The notes: a model not told the origin generated them from the sequence alone. Positions 24,830 to 35,478 are shown, numbered from the stretch's first letter. The stretch: 64,000 nucleotides of DNA from Cavenderia fasciculata (GCF_000203815.1 NW_004457695.1:1178001-1242000), one strand, 5' to 3'. Made by a program: numbers and translations.

Positions 24830-26244
24830 GATGATTGATTACAAATAAATAAATATTATCGATCCTTCTAAACGATCGTTTTGTCTTTTTTTTAAAATAA
24901 AAAACAAGGTTAGTTAAACATATAGATAAATAACTCTCTCTCTCTCTCTTTAACCAACACAGTATCATTGTTTATAGAACATACGAAATATAGTTTAGAA
25001 CTGTCTGTCTGTCTGTCTCTCAACTACAACAACAACTACTACTATTCTTGTGTAATAATACAATATGATCAAATACTACTTCTGCTTGTCTAGTCTAAGT
25101 GTTTTTGATCAATCAACAATCAATGATGGATTGGATGGTGAAGAACTATAGCTGTAGCTGTTGGGATACTACTGCTATTACTACTACTGTTGTTGTTATT
25201 GTCTACTAGTACAAAGAAAAAATGATGAAAGAAAGTGTGGACAGACTCTCTTTGGTTATAAATAGACCAATGGGGTGGGGATGGGCGATGTTTAAAATCA
25301 ACCGAGAGGGAAAAATAAATCAAAATAATTTTTTGCTGCAGAAACAGATAAAAAACCGTTTGAATCATGAGGAGGAGAACTGATTCGTTTTTTTTTTGTC
25401 TCAGAGTTAAGAGTACATATGTATGTATGTATTTATTTACATGTAAATACACCATACATTTAATATTAATACTAAATATTAAATATTATTAAATGTTTGA
25501 GATGGTATTTTTTATTGTATTTGGTCATTGAGTGAGAAAGATATTGGTATTCATATTGATATTGATGGTCCGGTTGATCAACCGGAGATAAAGGAAGGAA
25601 GGCTCATCTGTGTCCCGATATCACTCACAGTTGCCCTGTGAATGTGGGACACAGTTGAACCTTCAGTGATCCCATACAGACTTTGAGAATATTCTCTTTC
25701 GTGATGGGGATTGAAGGGTAACCAAAAAAGAAGATGGATGACCTAATACTGCCATCAATATTTATTCAACTGATAGATCTAGCACAATAAAGCTAGCAAA
25801 AAACTCTTACCTTTTGTTGTTGTTGTGAAAAGTGGTAATATTAGTTAAAGATTATTATTATTATTATTAATCAATTTGGTCACCCACATATGATGTGCAA
25901 AGGATATGATCTATCATATGACCCGACCTGGTATTCAAATATCTATACTTGGATTGTGTCGCCGGCTTTGAAAAAGGAGAGATTAAATTTCGTATCCGAG
26001 ACCAGGCAACTTCATCATAGAGGAGGGAATCTGATGAGATTCTTGGGTACCGACCATTGTCCCTTTTCACGCGTCTTGGATATTTTCTTTTACACATTTT
26101 AAAATATTTAAATTTTCGGGATGTTTTGACAAGCCAACGAGAGTCTCAAGCCCTCCTGTGGGTTTCAACAACAGTTGAGTCTTAATTGTTGATCAACTAC
26201 ACCCCTTTATATTATTTATTATATTCAAATAGATAAAAAGTAAA
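24830..26244. other. Gene-poor region with clustered hairpins
   Basis: These 1.4 kb between divergent genes contain no convincing reading frame. They hold a palindrome AAACGATCGTTT (24870-24881), CTCT and CTGT microsatellites near 24930-25020, and T-rich sequence. From 25570 onward there are several strong hairpins, described separately. The last 80 bp form the promoter of the small secreted-protein gene. Confidence 0.5.
25567..25725. ncRNA. Candidate structured RNA, strand unknown
   Basis: Consecutive complementary segments are visible: the perfect palindrome CCGGTTGATCAACCGG (25570-25585); CTGTGTCCC (25608-25616) with GGGACACAG (25646-25654), enclosing CACAG (25626-25630) with CTGTG (25636-25640); and CCTTCA plus ATCCC (25660-25673) with GGGAT plus TGAAGG (25707-25717), enclosing GAGAATATTCTC (25685-25696). 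The nested stems suggest a folded transcript. No known RNA family signature is recognised, and DNA-level function is possible. Confidence 0.35.
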
Positions 26245-26572
26245 ATGAAATCTGTATTAGTTATTTTAGTTTGTATTTTGTTGGCATCAGCTTTTGCTAT
26301 CCCAACCACCATTGTTACCGATGTAACCAAACCTTCAATGTGTCCAGGCATCAAGTCTAAAATGATGTGCGTCATTGCTGGTCAAGTATGTACTAGATAT
26401 CTAGAGATAGAGCCTCTATAAATATATATAAATAAATGTTAAGATGATAATCAATATTTCAATATTTAACACTTTCACCTTTTTTTTTTTTTTTTTTGAT
26501 ATTTTAGGTTTGGTAGGAGTAAAAAGAAAAAGAAAAAAAAAGTAACTATTACTAATATTATTATTATATTTT

Positions 26573-26618
<46 letters not shown>

Positions 26619-26824
26619 GTATTTGGGAGCATGGAAAGTGTATCGCTAATCCATTCACTTACGAACAACAAGTTGAAGAACCAACCACCCAAGATGTTGA
26701 AGAGGACCTTATTGGTAACAATGACTGGGCTTGTAACACCTTGAACACACAATTAAAGTGTGATACTCTCGGAGTACTCGGCGGTCATTGTTTCTGGTAC
26801 GATGGTAAATGCAGAACCCTCTAA
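26245..26824 (+). CDS. Small secreted cysteine-rich protein with a 5-nt microexon
   Basis: The exons are 26245-26385, 26508-26512 and 26620-26824, giving 116 aa. MKSVLVILVCILLASAFA is a signal peptide. The mature protein has two related Cys units: MCVIAGQVCIWEHGKC and LKCDTLGVLGGHCFWYDGKC, both fitting C-x(n)-G-x-C-x-W-x2-G-K-C. The microexon GTTTG, between a TTTTAG acceptor and a GTAGGA donor, supplies the second Cys of the first unit (Q-V-C-I-W). Skipping it puts exon 3 out of frame. An acidic linker (EEPTTQDVEEDL) separates the units. Paired cysteines suggest disulfide-bonded secreted domains. The function is unknown. The alternative is that exon 1 runs on to the stop at 26421, giving a truncated product. 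Confidence 0.7.
26574..26614. repeat. CT dinucleotide microsatellite in intron 2 of the small secreted-protein gene
   Basis: An almost pure TC repeat directly precedes the ATTAG acceptor at 26619, acting as an extreme polypyrimidine tract. It is preceded by a T17-type run before the first acceptor (about 26480-26497). Confidence 0.85.
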
Positions 26825-27185
26825 ATAGTTTTGGATCATCAATTCAACCAATAAATAATCTATAGGATACATTACATTTGTAAAACTATAGTTATTTATC
26901 CAAAAGTTTCCCCATCACAAGATAATTATTGATTCCAAAAAAAAAGGGGTAATCTCAATAACAAAATATGTTTACGATTCGCATTATTAATTGAACACAA
27001 AATACAAATACAATGCATATTATATAATATAATTAACTAGACTGCGGGCTGCAGCGAGATGTCCATAAATACCTTAGAGGTTGAAACAACACGCAAAAAA
27101 TCACCATAAATAAACAACAACTACAACAATAAGATCAATATTGATTTGATTAAACAATTCTAGTTTATTATTATCCAGAGTTAAT
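26825..27185. other. Convergent 3' region of small secreted protein and RPL22
   Basis: It contains copy 1 of a perfect 95-bp direct repeat (27010-27104) that duplicates the exon 2/intron 2 boundary of RPL22. Otherwise it is AT-rich, without a gene. Confidence 0.6.
27010..27104. repeat. 95-bp direct repeat, copy 1 (duplicate of an RPL22 exon-intron junction)
   Basis: It is base-for-base identical to 27326-27420, 316 bp away. On the minus strand it contains the last 32 bases of RPL22 exon 2, the donor GTATTT and 63 bp of intron, but lies downstream of the RPL22 stop. It is a relic of a partial duplication or an assembly duplication. Confidence 0.9.
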
Positions 27186-28059
27186 TTAAGCGGTTTCTTC
27201 TTCCATGGCAGCTTCAGCAGTGGCGAAGTACTTCAAGGTGTAGACGTTCTAAAAAAGAGATAAAGATAAATTATTAGTTATTTGTATGAATATATAGTTA
27301 TAAAATATAATAGAATGTATAGAACACAATGCATATTATATAATATAATTAACTAGACTGCGGGCTGCAGCGAGATGTCCATAAATACCTTAGAGGTTGA
27401 AACAACACGCAAAAAATCACGAATTTGCTTCTTCTTTAAGTACTTCTTGGTCAAGTACTTCATGTAACGCTTGGACATTGGAACAACTGATTGGACAACG
27501 ATTCTGTTCTTATCACGGGTGATGGTGACAGAGGTACCGAGGTTACCAGCCTTACCGTCGACCTTGATACGATCGTGGAGGAACTTTTCAAAGACGGCGA
27601 CGTCAAGGATCTTACCACCTGGAGCGTTACAGTCAATGGTGAACTTGGACTTCTTCTTGAGACCGGTCTTGTTGGACTTGTTGTTTCTCTAAATGAAATA
27701 AGTAAAAGAGGTAAGGTAACATTAATATTTTTTGTTCATATGTAATGGATAGGGGGTAGGGATAACTGATAGTGGTTTTGGGTAAACAGTAGATAGGTAT
27801 AGTCAATTTTAAAACTGTACACGAGTGGACAATTAGAAAAGACATTGAGCCCTATAAACTGATACTTTGAATACTACGTCATCACTGGAGAGTAGGTGGT
27901 AGACAAACAAAGTTTGTTATTGTCATTGTAGAGATTCAATAGATGCAAGCATATGATATGAATCTCAAAGTACTTTGTGCAATAAATAACCTGTTTGATG
28001 CTAAAACTACTGCTACTACTACTACTACTAACTCTAACACATACTGGAACAGATGGCAT
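27186..28059 (-). CDS. rpl22: 60S ribosomal protein L22 (eL22)
   Basis: The exons are 28059-28045, 27688-27389 and 27248-27186, giving 125 aa. The first exon encodes only MPSVP. Exon 2 carries [39 protein letters not shown] and [19 protein letters not shown], which align directly with eL22. Exon 3 gives [20 protein letters not shown], with the usual acidic end. It is a structural component of the large ribosomal subunit. Intron 1 is long (356 bp) for this genome. Read-through of intron 2 would give a short alternative end ([10 protein letters not shown]). The gene lies head to head with AFG2, a ribosome-assembly factor, across a 252-bp spacer. Codon use is biased, as in highly expressed genes. 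Confidence 0.94.
27326..27420. repeat. 95-bp direct repeat, copy 2 (in place in RPL22)
   Basis: This is the functional copy. It covers the end of RPL22 exon 2 and the start of intron 2 on the minus strand and is identical to 27010-27104. Confidence 0.9.
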
Positions 28060-28311
28060 TCTGGAACGAGTTGAACTAACTTTGGTATGTACTACTAACT
28101 AGATGCCAAGCGCGGCTCTATATGTGTATCCAAACGAAGAGAGCGACAGACACCACACAGCGACACACACGGCGCAACGAAAAACCGAAAACAAAAATTA
28201 AAAAAAAAAAAACATTCTAAATGACATTTTAATGATTGCCCCACTTTAACAAATCAGATGATCATCTCTTCTCAACATACACTACTATTACAATAGAAAT
28301 AGATACAAAGG
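28060..28311. promoter_or_regulatory. Bidirectional promoter region of RPL22 and AFG2
   Basis: A 252-bp spacer separates the two start codons. It is unusually GC-containing in its middle (CACACAGCGACACACACGGCGCAACG region, about 28150-28180), with an A run near 28198-28212. A shared promoter for two ribosome-related genes is inferred from geometry only. Confidence 0.45.
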
Positions 28312-30723
28312 ATGATAAAGTTAATAGTACAAGATGTAAATCAATCACAAGCATCTTCATCTTCATCTAATGGTAGTTCATCACAAAGAAGAGGAGTAGC
28401 ATACCTTTGTTATAAACAAATGCAAACTCTTTCATTATCAATTGGTGATTTGGTTTTAATTCAAAGTATCGATAGTAGTGATAGTAGTATTGATGATAGT
28501 AATGAAAATAATGGATGTTTATTGACATGTTGGCCAGTTAAAAAGTTATCTTTAAATTGTATGTAAAGATGAGTATATATTTATATTGTATTGATACATT
28601 CTCTAACCATCTCTCATCTTTCTTTCTTCTATTTAGATATATTAATTGATAATTTTATAAGAGATAATATTAAAGTCAATATTGGAGATTCAATTCAATT
28701 GACAAAAATCATTTCCTCATCATCTGATATAATATTATTAAATGCATCAACAGTTTATATTGAATGTTTAAACGTTTCATATTCAAGTTATATTGAACAA
28801 TTAAATCAACATGGATTACTGTCAACATTGGTATCATCACAATTATCTGGTTATTATTTTACACATGGAAATACTTTTAATTGTTGTTTAAATGGTAGAC
28901 AAACAAAATTTAAAATTAATTCTATCGATAATAACAGTAAACAACAAAATATATTTTCAAAAATATTAGATCAAACAAAATTTAAACTAAACAATAATCA
29001 AAATAATAATCAAGTTAATAATAATGTTTCACCTGTTTCAATGATTGGAGGATTATCAAATCAAATGAAAGAAATTAAAGAGATACTTTCATTGGCATTT
29101 GAAAAGAGAGAAATGTTGAATCGATTTGGTATTAAACCACCAAGAGGTGTTTTATTGTATGGACCACCTGGAACTGGAAAGACAATGTTGGCAAGAACTG
29201 TGGCTAGTGAAAGTGGATGTACATTGTTTACAATGAATGGAGCTGATATTTTGGACAAGTATTATGGTGTAACGGAAAAGGCAATTCAATCTATATTTAG
29301 AGATGCTGCACAAAGAGCACCATCTATTATATTTATCGATGAGCTCGATGCACTCTGTCCCAAACGTGATCAAGCTACCACTGAAATTGAAAAACGTCTT
29401 GTTGGATGTCTACTGACTCTGCTGGATGGTATCAATTCAGATGAGCGAGTAGTTGTGATTGGATGTACTAATCGACCAGATGCATTGGATGGTTCACTTA
29501 GACGACCTGGTCGTCTAGACAGAGAAATTGAAATTGGTATACCAAATGCAATCAATCGACAAGATATCCTTGGTATAATATGTTCTCGTATACCTAATCA
29601 ATTGACACCCGCAGATATTGGATTAGTAGCTAGTAAAACACATGGTTATGTTGGTGCAGATTTGGAATCACTCGTCAAAGAATCATGTTTAATTAAATTT
29701 CATAAATTAATTAAAAATGGTGAAATTCTAAATGATAAAGAAGAAGATAAAGATGCATCGTCTCAATTCTCTGTTGACCTCTCAGACATGATGATTGCAA
29801 TGGAAAAGATTAGACCATCATCAATGAGAGAGGTGATTGTAGAAGTACCAAAGGTAAAATGGGAGGATATTGGTGGACAAGATGACATTAAAGAAAAATT
29901 AAAAGAGGCTATTGAATGGCCACTCAAACATCCAGCCGCTTTTGAACGAATGGGTATCCGTCCACCAAAAGGAATTTTATTGTATGGACCACCAGGTTGC
30001 TCAAAAACACTGCTTGCCAAGGCGTTGGCAACAGAATCTGGACTCAACTTTATTGCCGTCAAGGGTCCAGAACTCATTAGCAAATGGGTCGGAGAGTCGG
30101 AACGTGCAGTCAGAGATATATTCAAAAAGGCTCGTCAAAACTCTCCATCTATTCTCTTTTTCGATGAAATGGATGGCTTGGCAACCGAACGTTCCGGTCA
30201 AGGTAGTGGTGCCATTGAACGTGTCGTATCTCAACTATTGACAGAAATGGATGGTATACAACCATTGACCAATGTAACCATTGTAGCTGCAACCAATCGT
30301 CCAGATATCATTGACAAGGCTATCCTTAGAGCCGGTAGAATCGATAGAATCCTCTACATTTCACCACCAGACCAAAAAGCAAGAAAAGAAATTTTTAAAA
30401 TCCATCTTTTAAAAGTTCCTCATTCAAATGATATTGATATTGATTTATTATCAAATATTGTAAGAAAAAAAAAGAAGATTTATTTAAATAATCATTAAAC
30501 TTACATTTTTTTTTCTTTTTAGACTGATGGATATAGTGGAGCAGAAGTAACATCAATTTGTAAAGAAGCATCTGTTTGTGCAATGAAAGAAGATTTAAAT
30601 ATTGAAAAGGTTGAAATGAGGCATTTCCAAAGTGCCATTGGTTTGGTTAAAAAGGGTATTACAAAGGAAATGATTGAATTTTATGATAATTATCAAAAAC
30701 AATCTAAATTACAAAAACTATAA
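28312..30723 (+). CDS. AAA ATPase AFG2/SPATA5
   Basis: The exons are 28312-28558, 28637-30459 and 30523-30723, giving 756 aa. It is a CDC48-related type II AAA ATPase. The N domain (residues 1-200, Ser/Asn tracts) is followed by D1 with Walker A GPPGTGKT near 254 and Walker [11 protein letters not shown] near 314. D2 has Walker A GPPGCSKT near 531 and Walker [11 protein letters not shown] near 588, plus the NRPDIID and RAGRIDR sensor/arginine-finger elements. GPPGCSKT in D2 is characteristic of AFG2/SPATA5 as opposed to Cdc48/p97. The last exon provides the small helical domain ([16 protein letters not shown]). In other eukaryotes it releases Rlp24 from pre-60S ribosomes. The gene is divergent from ribosomal protein L22. 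Confidence 0.92.
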
Positions 30724-31474
30724 AATAAAAAGAAAGGAGTTTAGTAATGAAGTTTCTAGAAATTATATTTACCTGATTTTTTTTTTGTAAGTAGTTTTAA
30801 ACAAAATGAAAGAAATATATAAAGTTTAGTTTCCATAAATTTTTTATCCCATCCAAAAGAGAGAGAGAAAACAAAGAGTGATATACCAAAAACCACAACC
30901 AAATTAATTTTACTATGAATTGAATTGATCTCATTTTTTCATATTAGTTTCCATCCATTGATAATCCACATTTTTTTTCTTTTTGTTTCCAAATGGACCA
31001 AACCACCACCACCAACATTGTCAACTATGAATTTATTACCCTCACTCATACAATATGGATTCTTCTATTCTATTCTATTCTTATTCTATTCATTTCCTAT
31101 TCTTTTTTTTTTTTATAAACACGACGACCACAATGTCCACTACCACAAACCACCACATTCAATTTGACCAAATTTGATAGCCATGTTATTTCATTAGCCA
31201 TATATTTCCAAATAAAACATTTTATGATTCCAATACTATTGACCATATTCAGTTTTTTTCTTTTTTTTTTTTTAAAAACAAGTTTTTGATTTTATGATTT
31301 GATTAATATTGATAAGTTGATTACAATTTGATTTAGGTTGACATGTTGATGGACTATATAAATTTTTTTCATTTTTTGAAAAATATCTCCTAAACAAGAT
31401 CAAAAAAATGGTTAATAACAATCTCCAAACTATTAATTATTATTATTACTATTGGTTTCTTACCAAATCTAAAT
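30724..31474. other. Convergent 3' intergenic region
   Basis: These 751 bp lie between AFG2 and the SR-type gene. They are T-rich with CAC/ACC patches near 31005-31020 and 31125-31160 and TTCTA repeats near 31055-31100. No reading frame with protein-like character is seen. Confidence 0.5.
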
Positions 31475-32792
31475 TTATGGTGAATTTTTTGGGGAATCTC
31501 CACCACGTGGTGGACTACGTTCTCTTTCTTCACGACGGTATTCTCTGCTGTCATCATCGCCGCCACGGTAACGATCCTCACCGCCTCCTCCACGTGGTGG
31601 AGAGACTGGACCATTATTGTTGTAAGAGTCACCGCCATTACCATTAGAGATACGTGGTGGACTACGTTCTCTGTCGTCACGACGGTATTCTCTGTCATCG
31701 TCACGTCTGTCATCACCGCCATTACGATCGTCGTTTACACGTCTATCATCATCACCACGTCTCTCATCACTGGAAGCACCGCCACCACGTCTGAAACGAT
31801 CGTTATCACCTCCATATGGATGATATCTAGTATTTAATGTACCTCTTGTATCTGAATACATTGGGTTTCTTGGTCTATAGATAAACAAAAATGAAAAAGA
31901 GTGAAAAAAATATGTATCAGTTGATGATTTGTTTCTATTTCTTCTATTGCTTCTCTATTTCTTTTTCTTTCTTACCTATCGGGACAATCACGAGCAAAAT
32001 GACCAACACGACGACAATTGTAACAAGCAGAGTCACGCATAGCATTTCTTGGGGGTGAACGACCACGACCACGGTCACCGCCACGGTCATTGTAACGATC
32101 GCCACCACGATCGCCACCACGATCACCACCACGATCATTGTAACGGTCACCACCACGATCATTGTATCTGTCATTACCACCACGATCATTGTAACGGTCA
32201 CCGCCACGATCATTGTAACGATCGCCACCACGGTCATTGTAACGGTCACCACCACGTGGGTATCTGTCTCCACCACGATCATTGTATCTGTCATTACCAC
32301 CACGGTCATTGTATCTGTCTCTGCCACCGTCATATGATCTGCCACCATCACGTGGATCGCCTCCTCTTTCGCCTCTTGGACGCTCTTCCTTGGCACGCTC
32401 GAAAAAGACATGACGAGTATCAATGACACCTTCTCTTGCTCGGATGACTTCCTCTGCATCTTGTTCGTACTTCATCTCTACAAAGGCATAGTCACTAAAC
32501 CCAGTAACAACGTCTTGAACTGGTCCAAACTTTTTGAAAAAGTCTTCTATTACTCTTTTATCTGTTCTATCAGTGATACCTAAAAAAAATATTTAAAAGT
32601 AAAGATAGATAAGATAGAAAAGATAGAAAAGATAGAAAGATAGATATATATATTATATATATGATAGAATAAGATATTAATATCTTTTATTTTTTTTTCT
32701 CTTTGTCTCTCTTTTTTTAAATCGTGTGATTCCTTTATACCTTTGACGTAAATCTTCATTTTATTCTTATTCTCTGTATCATGTGATTCCAT
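31475..32792 (-). CDS. RRM / CCHC zinc-knuckle / Arg-Ser-rich RNA-binding protein (SR-type splicing factor)
   Basis: The exons are 32792-32741, 32579-31976 and 31874-31475, giving 351 aa. The RRM begins in exon 1 (RNP2 KIYVKGI across the splice) and continues VIEDFFKKFGPVQDVVTGFS, with RNP1-like DYAFVEM. Then comes a tandem array of GGDRYNDR units (about 32085-32335) and one zinc knuckle CYNCRRVGHFARDC. The C-terminal region is rich in Arg-Asp and Arg-Ser-Pro-Pro-Arg dipeptides (ERSPPR, several copies), the typical substrate of SR kinases. The order RRM, knuckle, RS resembles RSZ-type SR proteins and SRSF7. The likely role is pre-mRNA splicing or export in the nucleus. The start at 32792 is the first ATG in frame that precedes RNP2. 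Confidence 0.85.
32085..32340 (-). repeat. Coding minisatellite of about 24-bp units (GGDRYNDR) in the SR-type gene
   Basis: Around ten near-identical units read GGDRYNDR with occasional N or GGDRG variants. Nucleotide identity between units is high, which suggests recent expansion by slippage or unequal exchange. Confidence 0.8.
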
Positions 32793-33203
32793 CTTGATTG
32801 CTTTGTTTGTAGTATGAGGGGTGTGAGAACCTACTCTCTTTCGAAAATTAAAAAACAAAAAAAAAAAACTTGAAAAAAAAAGAGAATGAGAATATCTTTT
32901 GAGATTTATCTCTCTATATAGGGAGCTGAAAGATATAATATAATAATAAATTAAATTAAATTAAATATATATAAGATTAAAAAAAAAAAAAGATTAATAA
33001 AATTTTATAAATTATTTAGTGGTTGTTGAAAAAACTACAATGTTTAAATTTAGTAAAGGCGGGAACATCACCCAACTTTATAAATATTTTAATTCGAGTT
33101 GCAAGCAAAAAAAAAAAAAAAAAAAGATCAGAATATATATCGCAATCTTTATCAATCTATCTATATATATACATATATCTTTTGTAATAATAATATATAA
33201 AAG
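32793..33203. promoter_or_regulatory. Divergent promoter region, SR-type gene (-) and membrane-protein gene (+)
   Basis: This 411-bp AT-rich spacer has A runs near 32860-32880, 32979-32990 and 33107-33125. No gene is seen. Confidence 0.45.
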
Positions 33204-34687
33204 ATGAATAACTCTAAAGAAGGATTGTTTACTCTTCAGAGTGAACAACAACAACAACATCAACCATCATCAGTATTGAAAAAAAGAGTATCTTTATATA
33301 CTCCACCGACACCATCAAACATGTTTACTAGTAGAAGATCATCTGTTCAACCTACACCATCTTCATCAGTATCATCTTTAACCTCTTCTTCATCAACATC
33401 CTCCTCTTCTTTTTCACATATACCAATCTATCAAAAACTAAATGCAAACTTGAATACTATACAATCTCAATCAACTACACCAACCAACAATAACAATAAT
33501 AATAATATAATGAATCAATTAAATTCTATACCTATTACACCAATATCAAAAAATCCAATGAATAACAACAAAAGTATTGGTACCAATACTGGTACAATTA
33601 AAGAAGAGACAATAACACCAATATCAATGCCAAAATCAATTAGAAAGTCTGTTACAATGTCTGCAGTAAAGACTATTCATTCTTATCCAAAATCACCATC
33701 TATTGCATCGGCTGAAAAGACACCACTCTATGATGATGATGATGCAGATGATAGTGCCCACAATCTATCATCTGCATCATTCCTAAACTATAGTACCAAT
33801 GAACGAATGAATGGTATGGACGAAGACATGAATAATGTTTCAGCTGAATCAATCTACTACTCCAACTCTACCGCATCTACACCTGCTAGAATAAGACAAA
33901 AGAGTCCATTTAGAAAAATTAAAGATACAATTTCTTATCCAATTGATAAATACTTTGAATTACATCAAGAATTTATTTTATTTACAAATTCCCCTTTATT
34001 TAAATTAATAATGTATGTAAAAAAAAAAAAAGAAAAAAGAAGAAAAAGAAGCAATCAAAATACTAATATTATTATCTATTACTTTCCTTTTCTCCTTTTT
34101 AGTTTTGGATTTTGTGGATTTTTAAATTTCTTATTATTATTGGTATCATTAGACTTTTTAAGTAAAATGATTTGTGGTACCTTGTTGTTATTGGTTAGTG
34201 TAATCAATTGTTTGTTTTTCACATATTCAACAAAAACAGTTCAATTATTCCGTTATAAAGGTGTAAGTATATATATATATATATATAAATGCATAATATT
34301 CGTTTAATTAGTATTAATTATTTTATTTTCTAGAAAATTGATAATCCAAATATGTATGTTGATTCAATAACAACACCATATGGATCAACAGATAATATTG
34401 TTTTGATTGATGTTTGGAATCCACATTTTGTGAGTTCAACCATTGTCACTTATTTTTCACCTCTACAAGTTTTGATTATGATCATGTCTGGTCAAGAATT
34501 GGATAAATTCATCGTACTTTTGTTAATATCGATTCTATTGATATTTGGTATTCACTTTATACTCAAAATGTATGACCAAAAACTAAAAGATGAAAAGGTT
34601 GTCTTTTCTCAAGTATGTTCAGAATATAATCATTTTTACAAACCAACTCCTGTAACAAGATCAATTGGTGTTCAAGCTCCCTATTAA
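33204..34687 (+). CDS. Ser/Thr/Asn-rich membrane protein, possibly Nur1-like nuclear rim protein
   Basis: The exons are 33204-34012, 34103-34262 and 34334-34687, giving 440 aa. The first 245 residues are low-complexity Ser/Thr/Pro with many SP/TP sites. The FELHQEFILFTNSPLFKLI segment leads into hydrophobic helices (FGFCGFLNFLLLLVSLDFL, MICGTLLLLVSVINCLFF). A C-terminal module follows: VLIDVWNPHFVSSTIVTYFSPLQVLI, helix FIVLLLISILLIFGIHFIL, then YDQKLKDEKVVFSQVCSEYN. The WNP-FSP-helix-EYN order resembles the fungal Nur1/Mug154 nuclear-envelope family. I am only moderately sure, from memory of that pattern. If correct, it would anchor chromatin at the inner nuclear membrane. Otherwise it is an unassigned multipass protein. 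Confidence 0.6.
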
Positions 34688-35005
34688 AAAAACAAAACAA
34701 AAAATAACAAACAAACAAATCATAAATAATAACAAATAAATATACTTTTTTCAAAGTTTAATTACAATGAACCTCTCACTGCAACTCGACTCGGTCTTTT
34801 TGTCATTGAAATTTTTGCCCGTTTTCAAATGAATTTTCATTTTTTTGAATTTTTTTTTTCAATTTTCTCATTCCTCACTATCCCATCGCGGTGCAGTTCC
34901 ACCACCACCACAGCAGCTCTCTCTCGCTCACTCGCTCGACTTATCACTGTTTGTAGATAAGAAATAGAACTCTAATCATTCACCTCTGATTAATCACATT
35001 CTATC
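34688..35005. promoter_or_regulatory. Promoter region of the RPS20 gene
   Basis: T-rich blocks near 34840-34860 are followed by a pyrimidine-rich, unusually GC-containing leader (CCACCACCACAGCAG and CTCGCTCACTCGCTCG, about 34895-34940). Ribosomal-protein genes often have such pyrimidine-rich leaders. Function is inferred. Confidence 0.4.
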
Positions 35006-35478
35006 ATGTCGATGTTTCCACCAAAGAAAGTAGCTGGCGATAAGGTCGAAGCCCCAAAGACCACCAAGATCACTGTCACCCTCACCTCCACCAACTCCAA
35101 GTCTTTGGAAAAGGTTTGTGCCAACATCATCGATCTTACCAAGAAGCACAAGGTCAAGTCTAAGGGTCCAATCCGTCTCCCAAACAAGACTTTGCGTCTT
35201 ACCACCCGTAAGTCTCCATGTGGTGAAGGTACCAACACCTGGGATCGTTTCGAAATGAGAATTCACAAGCGTGTCATCCACATTTCCTCCCCACAAGAGT
35301 TCATTGCTCAAATGGTAAGATTATAAAAAAATAGAAGAAATAGAAGAAATAGATCAGTTTAAACTTACTCTTTTTATTACACTTTTAGAACAACATTGAT
35401 ATCGAAATGGGTGTTGATGTTGAAGTCATCATGGCCAAGAAGGAAGAGAAGGCTGCTCCAGCTACCACCACTGCTTAA
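35006..35478 (+). CDS. rps20: 40S ribosomal protein S20 (uS10)
   Basis: The exons are 35006-35314 and 35389-35478, joined in phase 0, giving 132 aa. It has KITVTLTSTNSKSLEKVCAN, KVKSKGPIRLPNKTLRLTTR, KSPCGEGTNTWDRFEMRIHK and VIHISSPQEFIAQM, all diagnostic for uS10. Exon 2 gives NNIDIEMGVDVEVIMAKKEE with a short Ala/Thr-rich end. It is a component of the small subunit head. Codons are strongly biased to C at the third position. The ATG at 35006 is the first in frame; the Met two codons later could also initiate. Confidence 0.95.

Noticed and set aside
25867-26102. Overlapping open frames of about 70 codons on both strands
   Set aside because: Neither has protein-like features. The region is dominated by inverted repeats, which create open frames on both strands.
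27879-27885. C-box-like GTGATGA (minus strand) in RPL22 intron 1, a possible intronic C/D snoRNA
   Set aside because: No D box (CTGA) and no terminal stem follow at a suitable distance.
30925-31167. Small plus-strand frame rich in Phe and His
   Set aside because: It is encoded by T-rich untranslated sequence between converging genes, with no conserved character.
32085-32340. Regularly spaced repeats that could be mistaken for a CRISPR array
   Set aside because: They are in-frame GGDRYNDR codons of a eukaryotic RNA-binding protein, without spacers.
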